From contig NC_035922.1 of the NCBI RefSeq assembly GCF_000348985.1, positions 1,191,604-1,255,603 of the forward strand: a DNA stretch of 64,000 nt, written 5' to 3'. This document shows, piece by piece, positions 1 through 9,183 of this stretch. The notes below the pieces were generated by a model. The model had not been told where the DNA came from, ran no database searches, and saw only the letters and a program-made list of their open reading frames with translations. Origin of the DNA: Huiozyma naganishii CBS 8797. Its lineage: Eukaryota; Ascomycota; Saccharomycetes; Saccharomycetales; Saccharomycetaceae. The translations under genes and the position numbers were made by a program. The stretch's first letter is position 1; each line of letters starts with the position of its first letter.

Positions 1-50
1 AATAATATTGTTATTTTTTACAGCAAAAAATACTTTTTTGAAATTTTAAA

Positions 51-122
51 GCCTCTTTAGCTTAGTGGTAGAGCGTTGCACTTGTAATGCAAAGGTCGCT
101 AGTTCAATTCTGGCAAGTGGCA
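51..122 (+). tRNA. tT(UGU): tRNA-Thr (anticodon TGT)
   Basis: A 72-nt cloverleaf with anticodon TGT at 83-85, reading threonine ACA codons. The D stem (GCTT/GAGC), anticodon stem (TTGCA/TGCAA) and T stem (GCTAG/CTGGC with loop TTCAATT) all pair. The acceptor stem GCCTCTT/AAGTGGC pairs except for one T-T mismatch at its fourth base pair. No intron. The discriminator base is A. It lies about 110 bp upstream of GLD1 on the same strand. Confidence 0.93.
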
Positions 123-124
123 TA

Positions 125-129
125 TTTTT
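125..129 (+). terminator. RNA polymerase III terminator of tRNA-Thr
   Basis: A run of five T begins three bases after the mature tRNA 3' end, the usual Pol III stop signal. Confidence 0.75.
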
Positions 130-235
130 GGAGCCATTTTGGCAAATTATATATTTTTGGAGCCCGAACAAGTTGCAAAACTCGGCTCTTCTGACGCCTG
201 CATCCCGGTAACTAGAGGTGCAGGCGGCCCCAATA

Positions 236-1102
236 ATGACCACACTAAACAGGATAGATGAGAATTCATCAAAAAGGAGAGTGTACATGCTTCGAAAAAG
301 CTACTTCCAGAAGAACTTAGTTCAGATGATTAGTGTGTTAGGTTTTATTCTCATAGTCTTGCCCCATATTAAGTACGGTACCTCGTTACTGGTGGTTTTC
401 ATACGGTATAGCATACAAGTCCTCTTGACGAAACCATTCCCAGATGATGAGCAACTTCTGCTGATGGCTCGTCGTATACAATGGAGGACCAATCATGGGA
501 GACACGGGGAAAACGCGAATACTGGAGAAAGTACCGATGATCAATTGAGTTGGATACCCGGTGCTTTCCAATCTACCTCAACCAATGTGGCTACTGTTAC
601 CGAAGCTATGGAGCAACAAACTGTAATTGCCAGTAAGAAGTCTATTCGGACGGTACTATTCCACTCGTCCTTGACCCTTAATATCATATTTTTGGTCTGG
701 GCACTGTTCCATCCAACCGATTTTGCCGGTAAACTAGACGGCAAGATACCAACAGAAAGGGGTTTCAATAATGCAGCATCTCCATTTTACAGTCAACGAG
801 GTTTGCTCGAAGGTGAGTTCAGGGGCTCGTTTCTATTGCATCTAATCGGGAACCCTCTACCGACAAACAACATAACGAGCAATCTTGGAATTCTCTTCTA
901 CAACTTGCTCATACTAATGGCACAATTCACTTTATTCACATTAACATGCATAAATTTCAGCGGCATTGACTACAAGGAACCTTTTGATGATCGATCTCTG
1001 GTAAGTGATGGCTATGACGGAACTGTCTTTGTTATCGGAATAGATCATACAAACGCCATCAACATTATGCTGCGCCCCAGAAACGAAATTGAGGACCGTT
1101 GA
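236..1102 (+). CDS. GLD1: Gld1-like Golgi adaptor of the Dsc ubiquitin ligase (YPR109W type)
   Basis: A 288-residue membrane protein, close to the roughly 294 residues of S. cerevisiae YPR109W. Hydrophobic segments lie near residues 26-48 (ends LPHIKYG), 135-157 (LFHSSLTLNIIFLVWALF) and 213-237, with a soluble loop rich in Ser/Thr between the first two. The family (DUF1746) includes Vld1 and Gld1, which direct the Dsc E3 complex to vacuole or Golgi for membrane-protein quality control. Assignment rests on size, topology and position next to RPC40, as in S. cerevisiae. The frame stays open upstream to a GTG at 218, but 236 is the first ATG. It converges on RPC40, with the stop codons about 160 bp apart. 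Weakly conserved family, so the exact role is inferred. Confidence 0.75.
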   Translation: MTTLNRIDENSSKRRVYMLRKSYFQKNLVQMISVLGFILIVLPHIKYGTSLLVVFIRYSIQVLLTKPFPDDEQLLLMARRIQWRTNHGRHGENANTGESTDDQLSWIPGAFQSTSTNVATVTEAMEQQTVIASKKSIRTVLFHSSLTLNIIFLVWALFHPTDFAGKLDGKIPTERGFNNAASPFYSQRGLLEGEFRGSFLLHLIGNPLPTNNITSNLGILFYNLLILMAQFTLFTLTCINFSGIDYKEPFDDRSLVSDGYDGTVFVIGIDHTNAINIMLRPRNEIEDR

Positions 1103-1263
1103 AGTAAAACTTTGGCTGATCTCACTAATAAAATTCATCCAAGGAATCTGATCATACATAGGTAAATATACAAATATGATTACCTGCGGCCCACCGTACT
1201 AAAGACCTTATGGCCGAAGGCAAATATAATATTAATGCATTTGAAACTCTCCTCCACCTTCTA

Positions 1264-2268
1264 TCATTGGCTGATTGGACAGTTCTTCAAATACTCCGCC
1301 TTGTTCTTCAAGATTCTAACAGACTTGAAAAAAATTTCCTCGGGAGTCATGGCACCCGTGCTTTCGACATTGAAAATAAAGTGATCCCTCACTCTGCCCA
1401 ATTTGACCTTATCTTTGAACTCCTCGTATCTCAGGACTTCTCTAGAGACTGTGTCTTTTCTGGCGTTCTCTACAACTGCCTTCCCCTCAGAATCAATGCC
1501 GATTACCCCTTGTGGGAAACATGCTTGAAATCTTTTGGCTGACTCGCCTGTTATTGGTTCCAGAATATTGATATGAGGTAGTAGTCTATACGAGGCGGTA
1601 GCAACTGGGGAGAACTTTGCGTGGTCGCTACCAATACCGAGGATACAATGCACTCTCAAAGATATTTCCTGGTTTGGTCTTAATTTGGCCAATAGGATAT
1701 CTGGATCAGAGGGTACGACAGGGCAGTCTGCAAAAGTTTCTAACTGTTTCCCCTGTGGTTCAAACCTCAGGTCACGGGCGTACACACTGGAGTTTTTGTA
1801 AAGAATTTTTGGATCGGTGCAGTCCTTTGGAGCATTTAGGTTCCGGGTGCACTTAACGTTTAGCGTCAAAACAACAGTGTTCTCATCCGTGAATTTCTCC
1901 TCCTCCGACAAGCTTTGATCAATCCATGTCAACATATCAGGATCAACCTTCAATGGGATCATACCGATTCTGTGTGCTAGGACCTCATCCTGAATAACGG
2001 ACGTATTGTTCATAACGTAAACGTATTCCGCGGCGACAGAAGGAACTTCCGAAATCATGATACGACGAAACGCGTTCGCAACAGAAGTGTCAATGTGCAC
2101 AAGGTCGAAGTTGGCCTCTCTCTCGGACATACTAGAAATTTTGATGTCAAATCTCTCTCTAAACTTCTCAACATCCCATGCATTATCTCTAGCAGAGGAA
2201 AACCCAGGAAAATCGTTGGAAACTGTGTTGTTGACACGATTGTATTCAATACCCACAATATTAGACAT
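1264..2268 (-). CDS. RPC40: RNA polymerase I/III shared subunit AC40
   Basis: 334 residues against 335 in yeast AC40. It is the alpha-like (Rpb3/RpoA family) subunit shared by RNA polymerases I and III and pairs with AC19 to nucleate assembly in the nucleus. The dimerisation core is visible: DTSVANAFRRIMISEVPS around residues 57-74 is the classic alpha-motif helix, and MIPLKVDPDML follows around residue 99. The C-terminal part again looks like the RpoA dimer fold (ESTGAMTPEEIFFKSVRIL). Start is the ATG complement at 2266-2268. Its upstream region carries PAC/RRPE-like words, fitting control with other ribosome-synthesis genes. Confidence 0.97.
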   Translation of the reverse strand: MSNIVGIEYNRVNNTVSNDFPGFSSARDNAWDVEKFRERFDIKISSMSEREANFDLVHIDTSVANAFRRIMISEVPSVAAEYVYVMNNTSVIQDEVLAHRIGMIPLKVDPDMLTWIDQSLSEEEKFTDENTVVLTLNVKCTRNLNAPKDCTDPKILYKNSSVYARDLRFEPQGKQLETFADCPVVPSDPDILLAKLRPNQEISLRVHCILGIGSDHAKFSPVATASYRLLPHINILEPITGESAKRFQACFPQGVIGIDSEGKAVVENARKDTVSREVLRYEEFKDKVKLGRVRDHFIFNVESTGAMTPEEIFFKSVRILKNKAEYLKNCPISQ

Positions 2269-2332
2269 CTTGGCGGGCTGGTGCTGCTGTGTTTGAATGC
2301 TTGATCTGTGTGCTCAATGCTCCCAATTTCAG

Positions 2333-2366
2333 AGCTCATCTCTAAAAATTTGTCAAGAAAAATTTT
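2333..2366 (-). promoter_or_regulatory. PAC-like and RRPE-like elements upstream of RPC40
   Basis: AGCTCATCTC at 2333-2342 (reverse GAGATGAGCT) differs from the PAC consensus GCGATGAGMT at one base. AAAAATTTT at 2358-2366 resembles RRPE. Both lie 65-100 bp upstream of the RPC40 start. These words mark ribosome-biogenesis promoters (Dot6/Tod6 and Stb3). Match by eye only. Confidence 0.5.
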
Positions 2367-2504
2367 ATTTTTCAATATTTTTCAGTGAAAGAAATCCAGT
2401 TATAATTTAGTTTGGTTACCCGATTGCGAGAATATACTCTTATACACTGATATTTACGGGCGTGCATACCTTTTAGTTGCTGGTTGCCGGAACATCTCGT
2501 AGGA

Positions 2505-5108
2505 TCAGAATCCATCAAACTCATTACCCGTTCCATCGTCAATGTCCAGCCGTTTTCTCCCACCGCTATTTCTCAGTTCTGAGAATTCTCTGGCGGCAAT
2601 TTGCTTCTTCACCTTCTTGGTCATGCGAGCAATTTCCTCCTCAGCGTCTGCCGCTTCTTGTTCCGCATATTGCATGACGAGTCTACGACCTAGCAAATGC
2701 ACACCTTGTAGTTGGTCCATTGCATCTTCTGCCTCCTTTGGCAATAGAAATTCAACAAACGCAAAACCTCTGGTGGATTTGTCGAATTTCTTGGGGACAC
2801 GGACAGATTTGAGCTGGCCAAACGAATTGAATAGTTCGAAGACATCCTTCCTGGTAGCTTCGAACGGCAAATTCTTGACAATAATCTTCCCGCTCTTGGA
2901 GTTTTTGTTAGAGCCGTGCGAGCTGGTGTTGTTGCTTTGTCTATGCGAAAGTTTCAGTTGAATCTTATGGCCATCGATAACTTCACCGTCCATCGCTGAA
3001 ATGACGGCGTTTGCTTGTTCTTTCGTCCTAAACTCCACGAAGCCGAACCCCATGGATAGCGTATGTCCCTCACGTTTTGGATCTGGTTTCGTCTTAACCT
3101 GGGCGACAACAAACCCGCCAAACTTCTTAAATCTATCTGTTAGTTGAACAGATGTTGTGCTAAAGTTCAGGTTTTTAACGAAGATGGACACCGTGGGACC
3201 ATCAATGGCATCGTCATCACGTTCATGGGCATCTTGTGATACTTCCTCCTTGCTCTTGTTCCCTTCCATGATATCGTGCACAGATGGTTTTATTTCAACA
3301 GCCGGCGCGGTTTCCTTCTCCATTGCCTCATCAGCAGTAGCATCTCTAGCAAAACAGTTTTTGGGACCCTTTTCTAGATATATGATACCGTCTTTAAACC
3401 TCTTGTATGCAAGTTTTGTAAAAGCCGCCCTTGCTGACGGAATATCCTTATACTGAACAATAGCAATTGTACCTGCAGGGGGCAAAAGCAACCTCTCCAA
3501 CTTACCAAATGGCAGGAACAGTTCGCCCAATTCCTCAATATTGGTACCAAAGGGGAAGTTTTTCACCAAAATGACTCTATCGTCCCTATCACTCTGAGTT
3601 CTCATCTGTAGGAATTTTGTGAGGTCAACGCCCTTAGCTTCAAAATATTTCCTCACATCACCAATAACATGCGCTTCCGCTAGCGCTTGCTTAACAGCGG
3701 AGTTTGAATTTTCTGCATCGATCAGGTCAGATTTTTGCATGCCGAGTTTGTTGGCAACGCTGGCCAGTACTGCATCCTGGTTCATGTACAGCGAGTTCCA
3801 CGAAAAGGACTGTTTCGAGGCAGTGGCTTTCTTCTTCAACTCACGCTGTTTCTTTAGCGGCATGTTTTTCAAGTCGAACTCGTCTAGCCTATGGTTTTTC
3901 TTCGATTCCCCCGGTAAAATGTGCAGTAGTCTTCCCTGGAAGATTTGTTTGTCCAGCTCTATGTAAGCTTGGATAGCATCCTTTGGATTTTTGAAAAGAA
4001 TATACGCAAACCCCTTCGATTTCCCCGTTCTGATATCCACCGCGATATGGACCTCCTCGAGTTCCCCAAATGGACTAAACAAGTCCCTGAAATCTTGTTC
4101 TGTAGAGTTGTACAAGATATTACGAAGAAAGAGTCTACCTGTTTGACCAATCTTCTCCAGCGCGACTTCTTCCTCAGATTTTTCCGGTTGAGCGGGTTCC
4201 ACATATTCGGGTTTAGCATCCGTCGCCTCCTCTTCTTCCTGTGGTTGTGTTGGTTTCTTTACAGGTTCATTGGCACCATCCTTGATTCTTACACGTCTTT
4301 GTTTGAACCAGTCTAAATCAGATACTTTTTCATCCTGGGCCAAGTTATTCTCGCTGTTGGCAACTGCGCCTTCATCCAGCTGGTCAAGCGACATCATGGG
4401 TTCATCACCTTCATCCGCCTGTGTCTCTGTTGACTTCTTATTCAACTCTTCATACTCGTCATCGCTGGCTGTCTCTTTGAGCAACGCCGGCTCGTCTTTC
4501 TTCATTGCCAATGCGTGAGCGAGCAGCAGGTTCCCCTGCGCGTTGTCCGCCTCGTCGTTGGCTATGGTACTTTCCGTCTCCTCCGTTTTATTGGATCCCA
4601 CTTTCTCCCAAGACGCCACATGAGCGCCCGGTTTCATGGTCTCAATGAACTCTTGTAGTTGCTTGTCCTTTGCGATCTCCGCGTCGATACCCCTGCTCGT
4701 ATTCTCAGGTACATTTTTCTGCTTTTTGTTGGCACGGGCAGACTCCTCCTCCTGTGCAAGCTGTGCCTCCCGTTCACGCATCCGCTTGTATGCCTCCCGT
4801 TTCTTCTCCCTCATTGACTGCGGGACTCCCGGGTCGGCAAAACTCTTTGCCATGCTGACCTCGAGCTTCGCCGTGTTGATATACGACCCATTGAAATAGT
4901 TCACCGCGTCGTGCGCATCCGCCTCGTTGCGAAACCCAATGAAAGCAAACCGTCTCGACTGTCCGTTTTTGTCCTTCAGAATCTTAACATCCGTGATCAG
5001 CTCATCTGTCGTGTTTTCGTGGTTCGAAATCAGCCTCTTGTTGAAATGGCTCTTCAGACCGTCGTCGGTCAGGTACGTCGGTAACCCTTTTACAATAATA
5101 CGAGACAT
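2505..5108 (-). CDS. MRD1: Pre-rRNA processing factor Mrd1 (five RRMs)
   Basis: 867 residues, near the 887 of S. cerevisiae Mrd1, a nucleolar protein that binds 35S pre-rRNA and is needed for the early cleavages releasing 18S rRNA. Five RNA-recognition motifs can be read: at the extreme N terminus (RIIVKGLP), then RLFLRNILY, RVILVKNFPF, SIFVKNLNF and KIIVKNLPF, each followed by an RNP1-like KGFAYILF or RGFAFVEF stretch (the third is the most degenerate). A charged, Glu/Lys-rich linker separates RRM1 from RRM2. Start is the ATG complement at 5106-5108; the open frame continues eight codons upstream without a better ATG. Position next to RPC40 matches YPR112C, with DBF20 missing between them. 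Confidence 0.96.
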   Translation of the reverse strand: MSRIIVKGLPTYLTDDGLKSHFNKRLISNHENTTDELITDVKILKDKNGQSRRFAFIGFRNEADAHDAVNYFNGSYINTAKLEVSMAKSFADPGVPQSMREKKREAYKRMREREAQLAQEEESARANKKQKNVPENTSRGIDAEIAKDKQLQEFIETMKPGAHVASWEKVGSNKTEETESTIANDEADNAQGNLLLAHALAMKKDEPALLKETASDDEYEELNKKSTETQADEGDEPMMSLDQLDEGAVANSENNLAQDEKVSDLDWFKQRRVRIKDGANEPVKKPTQPQEEEEATDAKPEYVEPAQPEKSEEEVALEKIGQTGRLFLRNILYNSTEQDFRDLFSPFGELEEVHIAVDIRTGKSKGFAYILFKNPKDAIQAYIELDKQIFQGRLLHILPGESKKNHRLDEFDLKNMPLKKQRELKKKATASKQSFSWNSLYMNQDAVLASVANKLGMQKSDLIDAENSNSAVKQALAEAHVIGDVRKYFEAKGVDLTKFLQMRTQSDRDDRVILVKNFPFGTNIEELGELFLPFGKLERLLLPPAGTIAIVQYKDIPSARAAFTKLAYKRFKDGIIYLEKGPKNCFARDATADEAMEKETAPAVEIKPSVHDIMEGNKSKEEVSQDAHERDDDAIDGPTVSIFVKNLNFSTTSVQLTDRFKKFGGFVVAQVKTKPDPKREGHTLSMGFGFVEFRTKEQANAVISAMDGEVIDGHKIQLKLSHRQSNNTSSHGSNKNSKSGKIIVKNLPFEATRKDVFELFNSFGQLKSVRVPKKFDKSTRGFAFVEFLLPKEAEDAMDQLQGVHLLGRRLVMQYAEQEAADAEEEIARMTKKVKKQIAAREFSELRNSGGRKRLDIDDGTGNEFDGF

Positions 5109-5648
5109 GGCTAATATATTCAAAGAACACAATTGCTTATTCTTAAACAGCTCTCAATACAGAGGGGGGCCTGTGTCTATACATCGAAACTTGAATACAA
5201 CTTGCGATGAGATGCCGATGAGCTTTAAAATTTCAGTCATAAAAAATTTTCAGTCTTCAGTAATGTTTCTACTTTGGGATTAATGTATCCGAAAAGGGAA
5301 ACTATTTCCTCTTTGGAACTACGAGTCAGGTTCCTGGCAGTCAGAAAACAGCGCCCAAATCAAGAGCCACACATCTGACCGCTACGCATGCGTGGCAACC
5401 CAACTGACAAGTCTACAATGCCCGGTGACCGACTGAAACCTTATTGCGAGGAGTCGCCAGCAACTTTCACCGCTTATTTCATCTTTTGTGACACCGGCCA
5501 CGCAAAAGAATCGAATTGAATCATAAAAAATTTTTCATTCTTTGGAATCATATCAAGTTGAAGGCTCATATTACACCGTTTGGAGGTTTTGATATTGACA
5601 GTACTTAGCCTACCGATACCCTGCTGCGTAGCGAAAAAAACACACACT
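5109..5648. other. Divergent promoter region MRD1 / VAS1
   Basis: 540 bp between divergent starts. Besides the PAC/RRPE words near MRD1, a second RRPE-like word (AAAAAATTTTTCA, 5525-5537) lies about 115 bp upstream of VAS1. The 87 nt just before the VAS1 ATG (5562-5648) are open in frame without any ATG. Nothing else coding is seen. Confidence 0.6.
5204..5253 (-). promoter_or_regulatory. PAC and RRPE elements upstream of MRD1
   Basis: GCGATGAGAT at 5204-5213 is a perfect PAC word and CCGATGAGCT at 5215-5224 a near copy. A TGAAAATTTTTT-type RRPE lies at 5241-5253 on the minus strand. They sit 95-145 bp upstream of the MRD1 ATG, the expected layout for a ribosome-biogenesis gene. Confidence 0.65.
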
Positions 5649-8600
5649 ATGAGTGATCTGGACAAATTGCCCCCCGTGGATCCCGCAACTGGGGAGATTA
5701 TCATCAATCCGTTGAAGGAGGATGGTACCGCTAAGACGCCCAAGGAAATTGAAAAAGAGAAGAAGAAGGCGGAGAAGTTGCTGAAATTCGCCGCTAAGCA
5801 GGCCAAGAAAGCGACGAGCGACAGTGCCCCCAAGAAGGCCAAGAAGGTCAAGAAAGAGGTTGAGCCGATTCCTGAATTCGTCGACAGGACGACCCCCGGG
5901 GAGAAGAAAATCTTGGTTTCGCTTGAGGACCCAGCTTTGAAAGCTTACAACCCTGCAAACGTCGAAAGTTCGTGGTACGACTGGTGGGTCAAGTCTGGTG
6001 CCTTTGATCCTGAGTTCACTGCCGATGGTAAGATCAAGCCAGAGGGTGTTTTCACCATCCCAGCCCCACCACCAAATGTGACTGGTGCTCTCCACATCGG
6101 ACACGCCCTGACCATATCTATCCAGGACTCTTTGATCAGATACAACAGAATGAAGGGGAAGACCGTGCTGTTTTTGCCTGGGTTCGATCATGCCGGGATT
6201 GCCACACAGTCTGTTGTCGAGAAGCAAATCTGGGCCAACGAGAAGAAGACCAGACACGACTACGGGAGAGAAGCGTTCGTTGAGAAAGTGTGGGAATGGA
6301 AGGATGAGTACCACAACAGAATCAAGAACCAAATCAAAAAACTGGGTGCCTCGTACGATTGGTCGCGTGAAGCGTTTACGTTGGACCCAAGCCTGACCAA
6401 CGCTGTCGTGGATGCGTTCGTTAAATTACACGACGAGGGAACCATCTATCGTGCCAACAGACTTGTCAACTGGTCCGTCAAGTTGAACACTGCCATCTCC
6501 AACCTGGAGGTCGAGAACAAGGATGTCAAGGGCAGAACCCTGATGAGCGTTCCAAACTACGACGAGAAGGTCGAATTCGGTGTGTTGACGTCGCTTGCCT
6601 ACCCAGTCATCGACTCCGATGAGAAATTGATCATTGCCACCACTAGACCAGAAACATTATTTGGTGACACTGGTATTGCCGTTCACCCAGATGACGACCG
6701 TTACAAACATTTACACGGCAAGTTTGTGCAACATCCTTTCCTACCTAGAAAGATCCCAATCGTCACCGACAAGGAGGCCGTTGACATGGAGTTTGGTACT
6801 GGTGCAGTCAAGATCACCCCTGCGCACGACCAGAACGATTACAACACTGGGAAGCGCCACAACCTGGAATTCATCAACATCCTCACCGATGACGGGTTCC
6901 TGAACGAAAACTGTGGTCCAGAATGGGAAGGTATGAAGAGATTTGACGCCAGAAAGAGAGTCATTGAACAACTCAAGGAAAAGGGATTGTACGTCGGCCA
7001 AGAGGACAACGAAATGACCATCCCTACCTGTTCCAGATCCGGTGACGTCATCGAACCCTTGCTGAAACCGCAATGGTGGGTTGCCCAGGGAGACATGGCC
7101 AAGGATGCCATTGCCGCAGTCAAGGAGGGCAAAATCACGATTACGCCTAAATCATCTGAAGCAGAGTACTTCCATTGGTTGGGGAACATTCAAGATTGGT
7201 GTATTTCGAGACAGTTGTGGTGGGGTCACCGTTGCCCAGTCTACTTCATCAACGTAGAGGGTCATGAAAATGACAGATGTGACGGCGAATTCTGGGTTGC
7301 TGGTAGAAACATCGAGGAGGCGCAAGAAAAAGCTGCTGCCAAGTTCCCTGATGCCAAATTCACTTTGGAGCAGGACGAAGACGTTCTAGACACCTGGTTC
7401 TCCTCCGGGTTATGGCCATTCTCCACATTGGGCTGGCCCGAAAAGACCACCGACATGGCCAACTTCTACCCCTTCTCGATGTTGGAGACCGGGTGGGATA
7501 TCCTGTTCTTCTGGGTTAGCAGAATGATTCTGCTAGGTATCAAATTGACTGGTTCCATTCCATTCAAAGAAGTGTTCTGTCACTCGTTGGTGCGTGATGC
7601 CCAGGGCCGTAAGATGTCCAAGTCTCTCGGTAATGTCGTCGATCCATTGGACGTTATTGCAGGTATCAAGTTGGACGACTTGCACGCTAAGTTGCTCGGC
7701 GGTAACCTGGACCCAAGAGAAGTCGAAAAGGCAAAACTCGGCCAAAAAGAATCTTATCCAAACGGTATCCCTCAATGTGGTACCGACGCGATGAGATTTG
7801 CGCTTTGTGCTTACACCACTGGTGGTCGTGATATTAACCTAGACATTCTACGTGTCGAAGGTTACAGAAAGTTTTGTAACAAAATCTATCAAGCAACCAA
7901 GTTTGCTCTGCTGAGGTTAGGCGACGATTACAAACCAGCGGACAAGGAAGGTTTGACGGGCAACGAGTCCCTAGTTGAAAAGTGGATTCTGCACAAATTA
8001 ACAGAAACTGCAAAGAACGTCAACGAGGCACTTGATAAGCGTGACTTCTTGAACTCTACCAGTGCCATTTACGAATTCTGGTACTTGGTCTGTGACGTCT
8101 TCATTGAGAACTCCAAGTATCTGATCCAAGAAGGTACCGCCACTGAGCAAAAATCCGCCAAGGACACTCTGTACATTTTGTTGGACAACTGTTTGAGGTT
8201 GATCCACCCATTCATGCCCTACATCTCTGAGGAAATGTGGCAACGTCTACCAAAGCGTTCCACGGAGCATGCCCAAACCATTGTCAAGGCTTCTTACCCA
8301 GTTTACAACAAGGGCTTTGACAACGCGGAAGCTGCAAACGCCTATGAGCTCGTTCTAAACGTCACAAAGGAGGCGCGTTCTTTGCTAGCCGAGTACGGTA
8401 TCTTGAAGAACGGAAAAGTGTTTGTCGAATCCGCTCACAAGGCGTCGTACGACACTGCCGCCTCACAAAAGGACTCGATTGTTTCCCTTATTAAGGCAAT
8501 CGATGAAGTTACCGTGGTATCCTCCGCTGCGGAGATCCCAGAGGGCTGTGTTCTAAAGGCTGTCAACCCAGATGTGAACGTCCATCTACTGGTGAAGGGC

Positions 8601-8819
8601 CACGTAGACATCGACGCGGAGATCGCCAAGGCGCAGAAGAAGCTAGAGAAGGCCGCCAAGTCCAAAGAAGGTATCGAAAAGACGATCAACAGCAAGGACT
8701 ACGAGTCGAAGGCTAACGAAAAGGCAAAGGACGCCAACAAGGTCAAGCTAGAGAATTCCGTCGCGGAGATCGAGGGTCTGGAAGCCACCATCGAAAACTT
8801 GAAACGCTTGAATCTGTAA
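5649..8819 (+). CDS. VAS1: Valyl-tRNA synthetase
   Basis: 1056 residues from the ATG at 5649, matching the cytosolic form of yeast Vas1 almost residue for residue at the start (MSDLDKLPPVDP). Class Ia synthetase: HIGH at residues 149-152, KMSKS at about 655-659, a large CP1 editing insert (TTRPETLFGDT region), an anticodon-binding helical domain and a C-terminal coiled-coil tail (KKLEKAAKSKEGIEKTINS). The N-terminal Lys-rich extension is the usual fungal appendage. In S. cerevisiae one gene makes both cytosolic and mitochondrial enzymes from two ATGs; here no upstream in-frame ATG exists before the stop at 5559-5561. Its S. cerevisiae counterpart is YGR094W on chromosome VII, whereas its neighbours are chromosome XVI genes. 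Confidence 0.98.
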   Translation: MSDLDKLPPVDPATGEIIINPLKEDGTAKTPKEIEKEKKKAEKLLKFAAKQAKKATSDSAPKKAKKVKKEVEPIPEFVDRTTPGEKKILVSLEDPALKAYNPANVESSWYDWWVKSGAFDPEFTADGKIKPEGVFTIPAPPPNVTGALHIGHALTISIQDSLIRYNRMKGKTVLFLPGFDHAGIATQSVVEKQIWANEKKTRHDYGREAFVEKVWEWKDEYHNRIKNQIKKLGASYDWSREAFTLDPSLTNAVVDAFVKLHDEGTIYRANRLVNWSVKLNTAISNLEVENKDVKGRTLMSVPNYDEKVEFGVLTSLAYPVIDSDEKLIIATTRPETLFGDTGIAVHPDDDRYKHLHGKFVQHPFLPRKIPIVTDKEAVDMEFGTGAVKITPAHDQNDYNTGKRHNLEFINILTDDGFLNENCGPEWEGMKRFDARKRVIEQLKEKGLYVGQEDNEMTIPTCSRSGDVIEPLLKPQWWVAQGDMAKDAIAAVKEGKITITPKSSEAEYFHWLGNIQDWCISRQLWWGHRCPVYFINVEGHENDRCDGEFWVAGRNIEEAQEKAAAKFPDAKFTLEQDEDVLDTWFSSGLWPFSTLGWPEKTTDMANFYPFSMLETGWDILFFWVSRMILLGIKLTGSIPFKEVFCHSLVRDAQGRKMSKSLGNVVDPLDVIAGIKLDDLHAKLLGGNLDPREVEKAKLGQKESYPNGIPQCGTDAMRFALCAYTTGGRDINLDILRVEGYRKFCNKIYQATKFALLRLGDDYKPADKEGLTGNESLVEKWILHKLTETAKNVNEALDKRDFLNSTSAIYEFWYLVCDVFIENSKYLIQEGTATEQKSAKDTLYILLDNCLRLIHPFMPYISEEMWQRLPKRSTEHAQTIVKASYPVYNKGFDNAEAANAYELVLNVTKEARSLLAEYGILKNGKVFVESAHKASYDTAASQKDSIVSLIKAIDEVTVVSSAAEIPEGCVLKAVNPDVNVHLLVKGHVDIDAEIAKAQKKLEKAAKSKEGIEKTINSKDYESKANEKAKDANKVKLENSVAEIEGLEATIENLKRLNL

Positions 8820-9183
8820 GATAAATAGGTACCGTTATGTATAGAATTATTTTTCTCTCAACCAAGTAACTAAGTAATACAACGCAGAGACGACTATCCC
8901 AGGGATGCGGAGAGGACGGTCTTTCCAACTTGCGAACACGCATTCAGCAAACAGCCCAAAAGATGGAAGGGAAGTTGCTAAAACAATAGAACAAGAATTA
9001 CGCGAAATTTTCACGACATTTTTTTTGTCCAAATTCTCAAAGAGTTTCTCGATTACTTAATGTGATCAACTTCATAGTGCGACTCCTATACCGTTTGTTC
9101 TCTCCCTTGGGTGCTGTTCTGCCGTCTTGGGCCAGTTTGCATAATATTAAACCGAATTTTGTTTTCACTTACTTCAATTTGAG
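8820..9183. other. Intergenic region VAS1 / PIS1
   Basis: 364 bp holding the VAS1 3' end and the PIS1 promoter. Several poly(T)/poly(A) tracts are present; I see no clear regulator site and no coding frame worth calling. Confidence 0.5.

Noticed and set aside
5285..5305. CCGAAAAGGGAAA, reminiscent of centromere CDEIII
   Set aside because: Lacks the full TTTCCGAA core, no CDEI and no 80-bp A/T element beside it; synteny gives no centromere here.
5610..6332. 240-codon antisense frame in VAS1
   Set aside because: Shadow of a highly biased coding sequence; VAS1 is certain on the plus strand.
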